NCBI GenBank assembly: GCA_964613665.1
Contig: CAZTIG010000016.1
Coordinates: 12,415-76,414, forward strand
From: CAZQFV01 sp964613665
GTDB lineage: Bacteria; Chloroflexota; Chloroflexia; DTKN01
Direction of reading: 5' to 3'
DNA length: 64,000 nucleotides
In this document: positions 35,781 through 43,667 of the stretch, one piece after another
Layout of the letters: every line of letters starts with the position of its first letter
Position numbering within the stretch: the first letter of the stretch is position 1
Program-made: the position numbers and the translations under genes
The notes under the pieces: model-generated
Told to the model about the DNA's origin: nothing
Seen by the model: only the letters and a program-made list of their open reading frames with translations
Databases searched by the model: none

Positions 35781-36094
35781 GTAGGTTCTCTATACTTTTA
35801 CATCTACAGAACTTCAATTACACAGAGAGGCCGAGGGCAACCCAATGCGTCGCTCCCGCGCATACACAAGCGCGAGGAGGCCCGGTCACAACAAGGGAAA
35901 GGCACTGCGAAGACACGCACCAGGAGCCCCGCCCCGACCGGCGCCTGCTACCCTCGCGTCCCGGGAATGGCGACCCGGCAGCCTGTGGGAGAAGCTTTTC
36001 AGATTGGAGACTTCAGCCAGTCTGGCGGCCAGGTCTTGCTGCTCTTCGGCTGAAGCCTCCAATCCATGCCCAGGGAACTCCCGCCGACAGGCTG
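35781..36094. other. Intergenic stretch: AT-rich patch plus inverted repeat
   Basis: About 310 bases between the promoter of the small gene and the DUF2085 stop. It holds an A+T-rich patch at the left and the 17-bp inverted repeat at 36002-36064. No supported gene. Confidence 0.6.
36002..36064. repeat. Imperfect inverted repeat (palindromic element)
   Basis: GATTGGAGACTTCAGCC (36002-36018) pairs with GGCTGAAGCCTCCAATC (36048-36064), 16 of 17 positions, around a 29-base loop. Read on the minus strand it contains a 22-codon frame beginning MDWRLQP. It could be a terminator-like hairpin for the DUF2085 operon or a small dispersed palindrome. Confidence 0.6.
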
Positions 36095-37021
36095 CTAACC
36101 CATCGACAGGGCGAACGAGCCGATGAGCAGATAGCGGACCCAGGCCATGGCAGCCGCCTCCAGCATTGCCAGCACACAGCCCCAGCCGAAGAGCGTCAGG
36201 GCCTCGTTCCACTGGACGACGCGGCCCACGCGGCGGGCCACCAGGGCGACCAGCAGGGTGTTCACGGTGCTCAGGGCCACAAACAAGCCGGCCAGGCTGA
36301 GGACCGCCAAGGGGTAGAACAAAAGCGGGGGATGCCACAGGAGCAGCCCGCCCACGGCCCAAGCGGCCAGGACCACCAGCCCGAGCTCGCGGAAGTTGGG
36401 GATGCTACGCACCTCCTGCGGCTCGCGCCACAGGGTCATGTGCAGGATGGGCGTCAGGAAGGCCGCCAGAGCAATGCCCTCCAGGCTGCCGGTGAGCAGG
36501 CGCAGGGTGTTGCCGGGCGGGTAGAGGTGAGGCAGCACTGGGAAGAGGGCCAGGTAGGAGTTGAGCCCGTCCAGGCCGACGACAACGAGAAAGAGAAACA
36601 GCGCGACGGTGACCCCCACGGGGGGCAGGTCGGCCGGCCGGCGCCGTCCGCGCAGGAACGAGACCACCACGGTGACGAGAAACGAGATGAAGATGCCGCT
36701 GCAGCGGGCGCAGAGTGGCAGTTGCACGCCGCCGACGACGAAGCTCCGCTCGGTGATGCGATGACAGACCCCCGCTCCCCAGAAGCCGGCCCCCTCGTGC
36801 ACCAAGGCCGGTATCAGGAAGAGACCCAGTGCGAACAGCGTCCACGGCAGGGCAGTGCGCCAGTGGGCCCAGGCGCTGCGGGTCGGCCGCCGCGGCGGAG
36901 GCCCGGCCTCGGTCCCGGCCGGCGGCCCGTGGCGGAAGTAAGCGATCCCCCGGACGAGATCCCTCTCCTCCGGGGGATGGAACCGAGCGGCGCTCGACCG
37001 TCGCACCAGGCCCGTACCCAT
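36095..37021 (-). CDS. DUF2085 family membrane protein
   Basis: 308 residues. After a polar, Pro-rich N-terminus (about 1-55) there are about seven membrane helices. The DUF2085 signature is CHRITERSF followed by VQLPLCARCSGIF, where a Cys-His and a C-x-x-C pair lie at the membrane edge and may bind a metal or be redox-active. Biochemical function of the family is unknown. It is the last gene of an S1-DksA-DUF2085 operon (36 bases after the DksA-like stop). Confidence 0.8.
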   Translation of the reverse strand: MGTGLVRRSSAARFHPPEERDLVRGIAYFRHGPPAGTEAGPPPRRPTRSAWAHWRTALPWTLFALGLFLIPALVHEGAGFWGAGVCHRITERSFVVGGVQLPLCARCSGIFISFLVTVVVSFLRGRRRPADLPPVGVTVALFLFLVVVGLDGLNSYLALFPVLPHLYPPGNTLRLLTGSLEGIALAAFLTPILHMTLWREPQEVRSIPNFRELGLVVLAAWAVGGLLLWHPPLLFYPLAVLSLAGLFVALSTVNTLLVALVARRVGRVVQWNEALTLFGWGCVLAMLEAAAMAWVRYLLIGSFALSMG

Positions 37022-37057
37022 CGTGATGCCCGACTCCTCCTGCCGGCCGAGGACTCC

Positions 37058-37420
37058 TCACGCCCCTTCCTGGCGGGCGCAATCGACGCACAGGACCGCA
37101 TGCGGGATGATCTCCAGGCGAGCCCGGTCGATGCGCTTGCCGCACCGCCGGCAGATGCCGTAGGTACCGTCGGCGATACTCTGTAGCGCCATGCGGATCG
37201 ACTCGATCTTCTCCCGCATGCGCTGATACAGCGCCAGGTTCACCTCCCAGGTATGAATGGCCGGGTCACCCTCTCCCAGGCTGTAGTCACCGCGCTCCTC
37301 CAGGCGGTTCTCGATCTCGGCCATCTTCTCGATCGTCTCGGCCAATTCCTCTTCCAGCCGATCCTTCTCCTGACGCATCTCGGCCAGACTCAGCTTGTCC
37401 TTGCCTGATGGCCCTGCCAT
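37058..37420 (-). CDS. DksA/TraR-type C4 zinc-finger protein
   Basis: 120 residues. A long N-terminal coiled-coil (KDRLEEELAETIEKMAEI) is followed by the DksA/TraR zinc finger: GICRRCGKRIDRARLEIIPHAVLCVDCAR, shown here as C-x2-C...C-x2-C. The DG-TYG-C approach to the first Cys is typical. DksA binds the RNA polymerase secondary channel and modulates initiation with ppGpp; shorter relatives do so without ppGpp. The D-x-x-D/A tip of the coiled-coil cannot be assigned with certainty. GAGGAGG precedes the ATG. Co-transcribed with the S1 protein 30 bases upstream. Confidence 0.85.
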   Translation of the reverse strand: MAGPSGKDKLSLAEMRQEKDRLEEELAETIEKMAEIENRLEERGDYSLGEGDPAIHTWEVNLALYQRMREKIESIRMALQSIADGTYGICRRCGKRIDRARLEIIPHAVLCVDCARQEGA

Positions 37421-37450
37421 GATGCCTCCTCAGCGCGATGACCCACCGGG

Positions 37451-38644
37451 TTATGCCTCAACGGGCGCTACCGGGATGTCGACCGCCGCGGCGCTCTCGG
37501 CCGGCCGGTTCACCCGCCGCTGCCACTCTTCCCACTCCCCGGCCCGCACGCGCCGCAGGCTCAACCCCAGCCTGCGGCGCGTGCCATCGATGCGCACCAA
37601 CCGCGCCAGGATCGGCCGGCCGACAGCCAACTCTTCCTCGGAACGACCGCTCTGGCGCACGTCCGCCTCGGTGACAAGACCCAGGGTGCCGTCCGCCGTA
37701 GCCAGAAAGAGCCCCGTCGCAGTCCGCCGGACCACCCGGCCTTCCACCAGCTGCCCCAGCCGGTAGCGCTCCATCACCGTCGGCCAGGGGTCGTCGTAGG
37801 TCTGCTTCAGGCTCAGGGAGACACGGCCCCGATCCCGGCTGACCCGCAGGACGAGGGCCTCTACCTCCTGGCCCTCCTGGAGGATCTCGCTGGGATGCAG
37901 CACCCGGAACCAGGCCAGCTCGGTGCGGTGGATCAGCCCGACCATTCCACCCAGCTCGACAAAGGCCCCGTATTCCGTCAGGGCGCGTACCCGCCCCCGG
38001 CAGAGCTCTCCCTTGCGCAGCTCGGCCAGGACGCGCTTCTGTTCCTGGGCCTTCTTGGCGCTCCGGCCCAGCCGCTCCGACAGGACCAGCCGGCGGCCGC
38101 GCCGGTCCACTTCGACTACCTGGAAGGCCAACTGTTGGCCGACGAAGCGGGCCAACTGGGCCAGCTTCTCCTCACCCGTTGCCCGCCGCGGGAACCCGGT
38201 GATCTGCGACGCCGGCACAAAGCCACGGATATGGCCAAAGGGCACCACCAGGCCGCCCTTGTTGTAGCCGCTGACCCGCCCCTCCCAAACGCATCCCTGC
38301 TGCTGCAGCTCCTCGGCCCGCAGCCAGTCCCGCTCCTTGATCGCCAGGTACAAAGAGAGCTGCACGAGGCCGTGGACGCCATCCTCAGCGGTCACATAGA
38401 CCAAGACCTCCTGGCCTTCCCGCAGCGACTCGCGTTCGGCCGCGGGCAGCTTCTGGAGATCGGCTGCAGGAACCAGGCCGCCCCTCCGGGCGTGGATGTC
38501 CACCGCCAACCCTTCGCCGGAGATCGCCATGATGACCCCCCGCCGGATATCTCCGCGGTGCGGCTCTTGCGGGTTCTCCACCTCACGGAAGAGCTCGGCC
38601 ATCGCCGGCTCATCCTGCTGTCGGCTGCGAGCATTGTCCTCCAC
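37451..38644 (-). CDS. S1-domain RNA-binding protein (ribosomal protein S1-like)
   Basis: 397 residues from the GTG at 38644, with GGAGG 6 bases upstream; the ATG at 38602 is an alternative and the frame is open to 38839. About four S1 domains are visible: one at the N-terminus (GVIMAISGEGLAVDI), a second (GRVSGYNKGGLVVPFGHIRG), a third (GRVRALTEYGAFVELGGMVG, in two parts), and a fourth (GRVVRRTATGLFLATADG). The GYNKGGLVV and YGAFVEL patterns are those of S1-type OB folds. Length is about that of short bacterial S1 homologues, which help mRNA reach the ribosome. The leader is about 320 bases and may be regulatory. Confidence 0.85.
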   Translation of the reverse strand: MEDNARSRQQDEPAMAELFREVENPQEPHRGDIRRGVIMAISGEGLAVDIHARRGGLVPAADLQKLPAAERESLREGQEVLVYVTAEDGVHGLVQLSLYLAIKERDWLRAEELQQQGCVWEGRVSGYNKGGLVVPFGHIRGFVPASQITGFPRRATGEEKLAQLARFVGQQLAFQVVEVDRRGRRLVLSERLGRSAKKAQEQKRVLAELRKGELCRGRVRALTEYGAFVELGGMVGLIHRTELAWFRVLHPSEILQEGQEVEALVLRVSRDRGRVSLSLKQTYDDPWPTVMERYRLGQLVEGRVVRRTATGLFLATADGTLGLVTEADVRQSGRSEEELAVGRPILARLVRIDGTRRRLGLSLRRVRAGEWEEWQRRVNRPAESAAAVDIPVAPVEA

Positions 38645-38833
38645 GGTAGTCCTCCATGCATCTGCGTTGCGCAGGCCCCGCCACCCGAAAAGCGCCCTCC
38701 GGGCCCCTCCCGGTGAGGATGGGCCGGTGCCTGACGCAATCTCGGTGGCGAGGAATTGGGTTTGAACTACTGGGCCGCCAACGGCCCCGGTCCCTGAGTG
38801 GGAGGGAGGTCCCTTGACCACCCGCATCATCCA

Positions 38834-38898
38834 CCGCAAAAAGATAGCCCGCCGGTGGGAGAAGCGCAGCGCGCCCGGTTGGCATCATGGCGGCGGGC
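38834..38898 (-). promoter_or_regulatory. Leader hairpin followed by T-tract (possible attenuator) before the S1 gene
   Basis: On the minus strand GCCCGCCG (38898-38891) can pair with CGGCGGGC (38854-38847), followed by TATCTTTTTG. It lies about 70 bases into the transcript and 190 bases before the S1 start. The loop is long (36 bases) but can fold further. Confidence 0.45.
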
Positions 38899-38970
38899 CG
38901 TCCTTGCCTCCAATGGATTGGCCGAAGGGACATCACCTCCGCGGTGCTGGCTCAGGTCGGTACTGCGGCT

Positions 38971-39000
38971 ATTATACTGCAAACGAAAGGCAGATGTCAA
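38971..39000 (-). promoter_or_regulatory. Sigma-70-like promoter of the S1-dksA-DUF2085 operon
   Basis: Minus strand TTGACA (38995-39000), 18-base spacer, TATAAT (38971-38976). It lies back to back with the promoter at 39012. Confidence 0.75.
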
Positions 39001-39011
39001 ATGTCTTTGCC

Positions 39012-39040
39012 TTGACACCCCCCGCACGCTGGGGTATCAT
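39012..39040 (+). promoter_or_regulatory. Sigma-70-like promoter of the glycosyltransferase run
   Basis: TTGACA (39012-39017), 17-base spacer, TATCAT (39035-39040). The first start codon lies about 35 bases beyond the expected transcription start. Confidence 0.75.
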
Positions 39041-39081
39041 GCGGGTACCAGGCACTCCTTCGGCCGAAAGCGAGGGTACGG

Positions 39082-41166
39082 TTGGCCAAGATGATGCTCC
39101 CCCCACCAGAAGGTGTCGCGCAGCCCGGTGCCCCGGAGCGAGGCCGGCCGTGGCCCTGGCGCTCGTCCTTGCTGTTCCTGATCGTCGCCCTGGCGGCAGC
39201 GGTGCGCCTGGCGACGCTCTCCTTCCAGAGCCTCTGGCTGGACGAGATCGGCACCGCCGTCGAGGCCGGCCGGCCCTGGTCGAGCCTGTTCCTGGCCCTG
39301 TTCGACCCGCAGCAGGGTTATCCCCTCTACACCCTGGGTATGCGCCTGTGGATCGGCCTCTTTGGCAGCGGGGAGGTGGCCCTGCGCCTGCCCTCGGCCA
39401 TCGCCGGGGTCGGCACGGTGCCATTGCTCTACATGCTCGGCCGGCGCCTCTTCGGCTGGAAGGTCGGCATGTTGGCGGCGGCTTTCCTAGCCCTCTCCCC
39501 CCTGGCCGTCTGGTACGCCCAGGAAGCGCGGGCCTATGCCCTGATGATGCTCCTCACCACGGCCGCTTGGCTGCTCCTGTGGGAGGCCCTCCATCGGCCA
39601 GCCCGCTGGCGCTGGTGGACACTGGGCGCCGTCACGGTCGTCTCCCTGGCCACCCACAGGCTGATCGGCGTGCTCTCGCTGGTCGGGCAGGTGGTCTACC
39701 TCCTGTACGTCGCCCGCCAGGGACAGCTCACGCGGCGCTACCGCACCCTGTTGGTGGTCCTGCTGGGGATTGTCCTGTTGGGAACGATCGCCGGCCTGTG
39801 GTTCGTCCTGGGAGGCGAGGGCGCCCGGCAGTTCGCCGCCCCGCGCTCCTGGCTCGACCTGGCCGACGCCTTCAGCAAGCTCAGCCTGCGCATCCACCCG
39901 CGCCCGCCCGAGCTGGGGCAGGGACCCGACCGCCGGCCCTGGTTGGCCGTCTTTGGCCTGGTCGCCCTGGCCGGTATCGCCGCGTTGATCGAGGACATGG
40001 CCGCGCGGGGGGAGCGCCGCCGCCGGGCCGTCCTGCTGGCCTGCTTCCTCCTGGTGCCGCTGGGTACCTTCTTCCTGCTCTACCTGCTGCGGCCCTTTTA
40101 CTACGAGCGCTACCTGCTGGGGGTGCTGCCGGCCTACCTGTTCCTGCTGGCCGTGGGCTGTGCCGCCTTGTGGCGCTGGGCGGCGCGCTTGGGACAGGTG
40201 ACCGCCGGTGCCACCCGAGGGCGGCCCCTGCGGGCACTGGCGGCCCTCTCCCTGGGGGCCGTCGCCGTGGCCGCCGCGCTGCTGCCCCTGGGCGTCTCCT
40301 GGCAGCAGGTGCAGGATTGGACCCTCTCCCGCCTGCCGCAGAAGGAGCAGTTCCGCGAGGCCACCGCGTACCTGCAGCGGCATCTGCACCCGGGCGACAT
40401 CCTGGTCGTCCACCCCGACTATATCGACCAGGCCGTGCGCTTCTACCAGGCCCGCTTCCCCCGCGTGCCGCTGGAGATCGCCACGATCCGCGACATGAAC
40501 ACCGCCGAGTACGGCCGGCGCGAGTTCGAGGCCGACATGGACGCCCTCACCCGCGGCCATCGGCGGGCCTGGCTCTACCTGGCCCCCTACCACGCCCCTT
40601 TCAAGGACCCCAAGAGCTGGGTCTATGAGTGGTTCAACCTCAACCCGTTCCTGCACTGCGACGAGCAGACCTTTCACGGCCTGTCCCTCTACTGCGTCTC
40701 CTTCAACGCCCAGTACCGCCAGAGGGTCTTTGGCCCGACGCTGCCCCTGGACGCCCCCTTTGGCGGGGAGATTCTCCTCCTGGGAGGAGACATCGAGCCG
40801 TTCCAGGAACCGCTGCAGACAGGCGACACCCTGCCGGTGACGCTGTACCTAGAGGGCCTGTACGAGCAGCTGCCCGACCTGGAGGCGGTGGTGCGCTTGG
40901 TGGGGCCGGAGGGGCGCACGGTCTGGGCGGAAGAGACCGGCCAGCCATTGGGCGGTTTCCTGCCCACATCGCGCTGGCGGCCCGGCGACCAGTTCATGGA
41001 CTATTACGAGCTGATCCTGCCGGCCGATATCCCGGCCGGCCCTTACGCCGTCGTGGTGGGCTTCCGGCGGGCAGATAGTCCGACGGAGATGCTGGCCCTG
41101 CCCAGCGGCTCGCACTGGGCCAACCTGGGCACGGTGGAGGTCGCCGCCCCGGGAGGCGCCCGGTGA
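39082..41166 (+). CDS. GT39-type membrane glycosyltransferase with C-terminal beta-sandwich
   Basis: 694 residues from the TTG at 39082 (GAGG 6 bases upstream; ATGs at 39091/39094 are alternatives). Twelve or so membrane helices form a GT-C fold. The first periplasmic loop has FQSLWLDEIGTAVEAG with the catalytic-type Asp-Glu, and AQEARAYALMM is the second conserved loop; both are typical of ArnT/PMT-like GT39 proteins using polyprenyl-phosphate sugars. After the membrane part come a soluble alpha/beta region (about 420-545) and a beta-sandwich (about 565-690: LLGGDIEPF, TLPVTLYLEGL, PTSRWRPGDQFMDYY, PAGPYAVVVGF). Its stop overlaps the next start by 4 bases (GTGA). Confidence 0.8.
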   Translation: MAKMMLPPPEGVAQPGAPERGRPWPWRSSLLFLIVALAAAVRLATLSFQSLWLDEIGTAVEAGRPWSSLFLALFDPQQGYPLYTLGMRLWIGLFGSGEVALRLPSAIAGVGTVPLLYMLGRRLFGWKVGMLAAAFLALSPLAVWYAQEARAYALMMLLTTAAWLLLWEALHRPARWRWWTLGAVTVVSLATHRLIGVLSLVGQVVYLLYVARQGQLTRRYRTLLVVLLGIVLLGTIAGLWFVLGGEGARQFAAPRSWLDLADAFSKLSLRIHPRPPELGQGPDRRPWLAVFGLVALAGIAALIEDMAARGERRRRAVLLACFLLVPLGTFFLLYLLRPFYYERYLLGVLPAYLFLLAVGCAALWRWAARLGQVTAGATRGRPLRALAALSLGAVAVAAALLPLGVSWQQVQDWTLSRLPQKEQFREATAYLQRHLHPGDILVVHPDYIDQAVRFYQARFPRVPLEIATIRDMNTAEYGRREFEADMDALTRGHRRAWLYLAPYHAPFKDPKSWVYEWFNLNPFLHCDEQTFHGLSLYCVSFNAQYRQRVFGPTLPLDAPFGGEILLLGGDIEPFQEPLQTGDTLPVTLYLEGLYEQLPDLEAVVRLVGPEGRTVWAEETGQPLGGFLPTSRWRPGDQFMDYYELILPADIPAGPYAVVVGFRRADSPTEMLALPSGSHWANLGTVEVAAPGGAR

Positions 41167-43613
41167 CCCGGCACGAGTGGTGCGACCTGGCCGTGGTCGT
41201 GGGCCTGGCCTTGGCGCTGCGCCTGGCGCTGTGGTGGCTGCTGCCGCGCGGGTCGCTGATCAGCGACGAGCCCGAGTACCTGGCGGCGGCCACCTGGCTG
41301 GCCCGCGGGCACGGCTTCTCCTTCTACGCCGAGTGGCCCTGGCTGCGCCCACCGCTCTACCTGCTCTTCCTGGCCCCCTTTGTGCGCCTCTTTGGCCTCG
41401 ACCTCACCCCGATCCGCCTGGTCCAGGTCGGCCTCAGCCTGCTGGTGCCGCTGCTGGTCTACCTCCTGGGCCGCGCTGCCCTGGGCCGGCGCGTCGGCCT
41501 GGTGGCCGGCCTGATCGCCGCCCTGTGGCTGCCCCTGGCGGTGCTGCCCCACCTGGTCCTGGCCGAGAACCTCTTCCTGCCCCTGCTCCTGGCGGCGTTC
41601 GGGTGCCTGGTGCGCTTCCAACAGGAGCGGCGCCCGCGCTGGGTGCTGGCCGGCGGCAGCCTGCTGGGCCTGGCCACCCTGGCGCGCGGGCTGACCATCG
41701 GCTTCCTGCCGCTGGCGGCACTGTGGGTGCTCCTGGCGGGCCGCCGGGAACGGCCGGCCGGGACCCGGGCCACCGTGGCGTTGCGCGACGCAGTCCTCCT
41801 GATCACCGCAGCCCTCCTGGTCATCCTGCCCTGGTCGGGCTACTGCTCGCTGCGCTACGGCCGGCCGATCCTGGGCGACACGACCGGCGGGTACAACTTC
41901 TGGCTGGGCACGCAAGGTGGCCAGTTCCACAACTTGCCCGAGGTGAACCGTGTCCTCCTGGCGCTGCCCGACCCGGCGGCGCGCCAGGCCTATGCCTACG
42001 AGCAGGGCTTCCGGGCCATTGCCGCCGACCCCGCTGGTTTCCTGCACACCCGGGCCACCGAACTGGACCAGCTTCTGCGCATCAACTACAGCGCCGACGA
42101 GCGCCTGGTGGACGGTTTTGTGCTGGGCGAGGTGGACGTGCCCCACCTGCTGGCACTCTTCCTCCTGGAGGACACTCTCTACGTGCTCCTGGTGCCGCTG
42201 GCCCTGCTGGGACTCCTCCTGCGCCGCGGCGAGGCCGGCCGGGGGCTGGTCCTCTTGTGGCTGGGGTACAGCGTGCTGATGGCGGTGGCCTTTTTCGCCA
42301 TCGGCCGCTTCCGCCTGCCGCTGCTGCCCTTCCTGGCCATCTACGCGGCCGCCCTGCTGGAGCGGCCGTGGCGAGGGCCGGCCGTACAGGGGCGCGCGCG
42401 ACGGCTGGACCTTGTGGTGCGCCTGGCCGCCGCCGGCCTGCTCGGCGCGGCCTTCTGGGCGATCGTCCTACCCTCCTACGTGGGGCCCTACCCGGCGGCC
42501 TCGGGGTCGACCCTGCTTGGCTTACAGGGGCGCAGTGCCGCCGCCAGCCTGGCCCAGGCCCGCGAGGCCATCGCTGCCGGCGACCTGGAGCACGCCCGCA
42601 CCGAGATCGACCGGGCCGCCACGTTCCGTCCCGACGGCACCAACCCAGTGCCCACGGCTCAGGTCGTCCTGGCCGAGTGGCACCGCGCCCGCGGCGAGGA
42701 AGAGTCCGCCCTGGCCGCCGTGACCGGCCAGAACTGGTACCAGGCCCGCCTGCTGCGCGGCGACCTGCTGCGGGCGCAGGGCCGGCTGGACGAGGCCCGT
42801 GCCGAGTTCGGCGCGCGGGACGTGCAGGAGCGCAACCCGACGGCGTGGGCCTGGGACCACCTGCGACCACCCGCCGGCAGCACGGTGGACCTGGGCGGAG
42901 GGCTGGACCTGGGGCTGGTGGACGGCTTCCACGCCCCCGAGCGTGACGGCGAGGTCACCTACCGCTGGAGCGGCGAGGAGGCCCGCCTGCGCTTCCTCGG
43001 AGCCGGGACCGGCCGGCCGCAGACGCTCCGCCTGCGGCTGCGGGGCTGGCGGCCGGAAGGGGAGGCCCCCGCCGAGGTGATCCTGTTGGCCGGGGGCGTG
43101 GAGGTGGCGCGCTTCGTGGCTCCCGCGGAGTGGACCGAGGTCAGCGCCGTCCTGCCGACCGTCCCCCCTGGGCAGGACATCGTCGTAGCACTGCGCAGCT
43201 CGGCCTTCCCCGCCGGGCCGCGGGACCTGCTGCTGTCGGGCCGGCTGCGGGTGCTGGGGGTGATGGTGGATCGGGCAGGGGTGCAGAAACTGGATGATCT
43301 GGCAGTAGCAGTGTACGAGGCGACGCAGTCCTTTCCAGCGGAAGAGCGCCATGTGCTAACGGCGCAGTTGCGGCGAGCAACGGTGTCCGCACCGGCGAAT
43401 GTAGCCGAAGGCTCCGGGCGAGAAAGCCGGCGCGACTACCTGCGCTTTCTGTACATTGCGCGGGGCTCGCTGGGCGAGGTGGAGTACTATCTTCACCTGG
43501 GCACACGGCTCGGGTATCTGACCAAGGACCATGAGGTGCTCCGCCTGCGCGAGGAGGCCGGGCGCACCCTGCAGGGCTTGATCCTCTACTGGGAACAGCG
43601 GGGCAAGTCATGA
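41163..43613 (+). CDS. GT39-type membrane glycosyltransferase with TPR-like and beta-sandwich domains, fused to a four-helix-bundle domain
   Basis: 816 residues from the GTG at 41163, coupled to the preceding gene. The membrane part (about 1-450) has SLISDEPEYLAAATWLARGHGF, shown here as the D-E-P-E-Y loop, and LRPPLYLLFLAPFV, as in GT39 proteins. A TPR-like helical region follows (about 455-560), then a beta-sandwich (about 565-695) ending LRVLGVMVD. The last about 113 residues (QKLDDLAVAVYEATQSF, RRATVSAPANVAEGSGR, YLRFLYIARGSLGEVEYYLHL) are a complete four-helix-bundle protein of the 23S-rRNA-intervening-sequence (S23/Avd-like) family, normally a free protein of about 115 residues. The fusion is in frame without its own start. 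Confidence 0.85.
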   Translation: MTRHEWCDLAVVVGLALALRLALWWLLPRGSLISDEPEYLAAATWLARGHGFSFYAEWPWLRPPLYLLFLAPFVRLFGLDLTPIRLVQVGLSLLVPLLVYLLGRAALGRRVGLVAGLIAALWLPLAVLPHLVLAENLFLPLLLAAFGCLVRFQQERRPRWVLAGGSLLGLATLARGLTIGFLPLAALWVLLAGRRERPAGTRATVALRDAVLLITAALLVILPWSGYCSLRYGRPILGDTTGGYNFWLGTQGGQFHNLPEVNRVLLALPDPAARQAYAYEQGFRAIAADPAGFLHTRATELDQLLRINYSADERLVDGFVLGEVDVPHLLALFLLEDTLYVLLVPLALLGLLLRRGEAGRGLVLLWLGYSVLMAVAFFAIGRFRLPLLPFLAIYAAALLERPWRGPAVQGRARRLDLVVRLAAAGLLGAAFWAIVLPSYVGPYPAASGSTLLGLQGRSAAASLAQAREAIAAGDLEHARTEIDRAATFRPDGTNPVPTAQVVLAEWHRARGEEESALAAVTGQNWYQARLLRGDLLRAQGRLDEARAEFGARDVQERNPTAWAWDHLRPPAGSTVDLGGGLDLGLVDGFHAPERDGEVTYRWSGEEARLRFLGAGTGRPQTLRLRLRGWRPEGEAPAEVILLAGGVEVARFVAPAEWTEVSAVLPTVPPGQDIVVALRSSAFPAGPRDLLLSGRLRVLGVMVDRAGVQKLDDLAVAVYEATQSFPAEERHVLTAQLRRATVSAPANVAEGSGRESRRDYLRFLYIARGSLGEVEYYLHLGTRLGYLTKDHEVLRLREEAGRTLQGLILYWEQRGKS

Positions 43614-43627
43614 CCCCGCCTTATCTC

Positions 43628-43648
43628 TGTCACTTGTCACTTGTTGCC
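43628..43648 (+). repeat. Heptamer array A
   Basis: Three period-7 units, TGTCACT TGTCACT TGTTGCC, 15 bases after the stop of the four-helix-bundle fusion and before the next start. Confidence 0.75.
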
Positions 43649-43667
43649 TCCTACTGAGGACCGGTCG

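Noticed and set aside
35294..37186. Long plus-strand open frame of 630 codons across the DUF2085/DksA genes
   Set aside because: It is antisense to two genes with clear families and contains a composition typical of shadow frames; no start signal.
43258..43613. Avd-like four-helix-bundle domain as sign of a diversity-generating retroelement
   Set aside because: No reverse transcriptase, template repeat or adenine-biased variable repeat is visible in the window; the domain fits the S23/23S-IVP group equally well.
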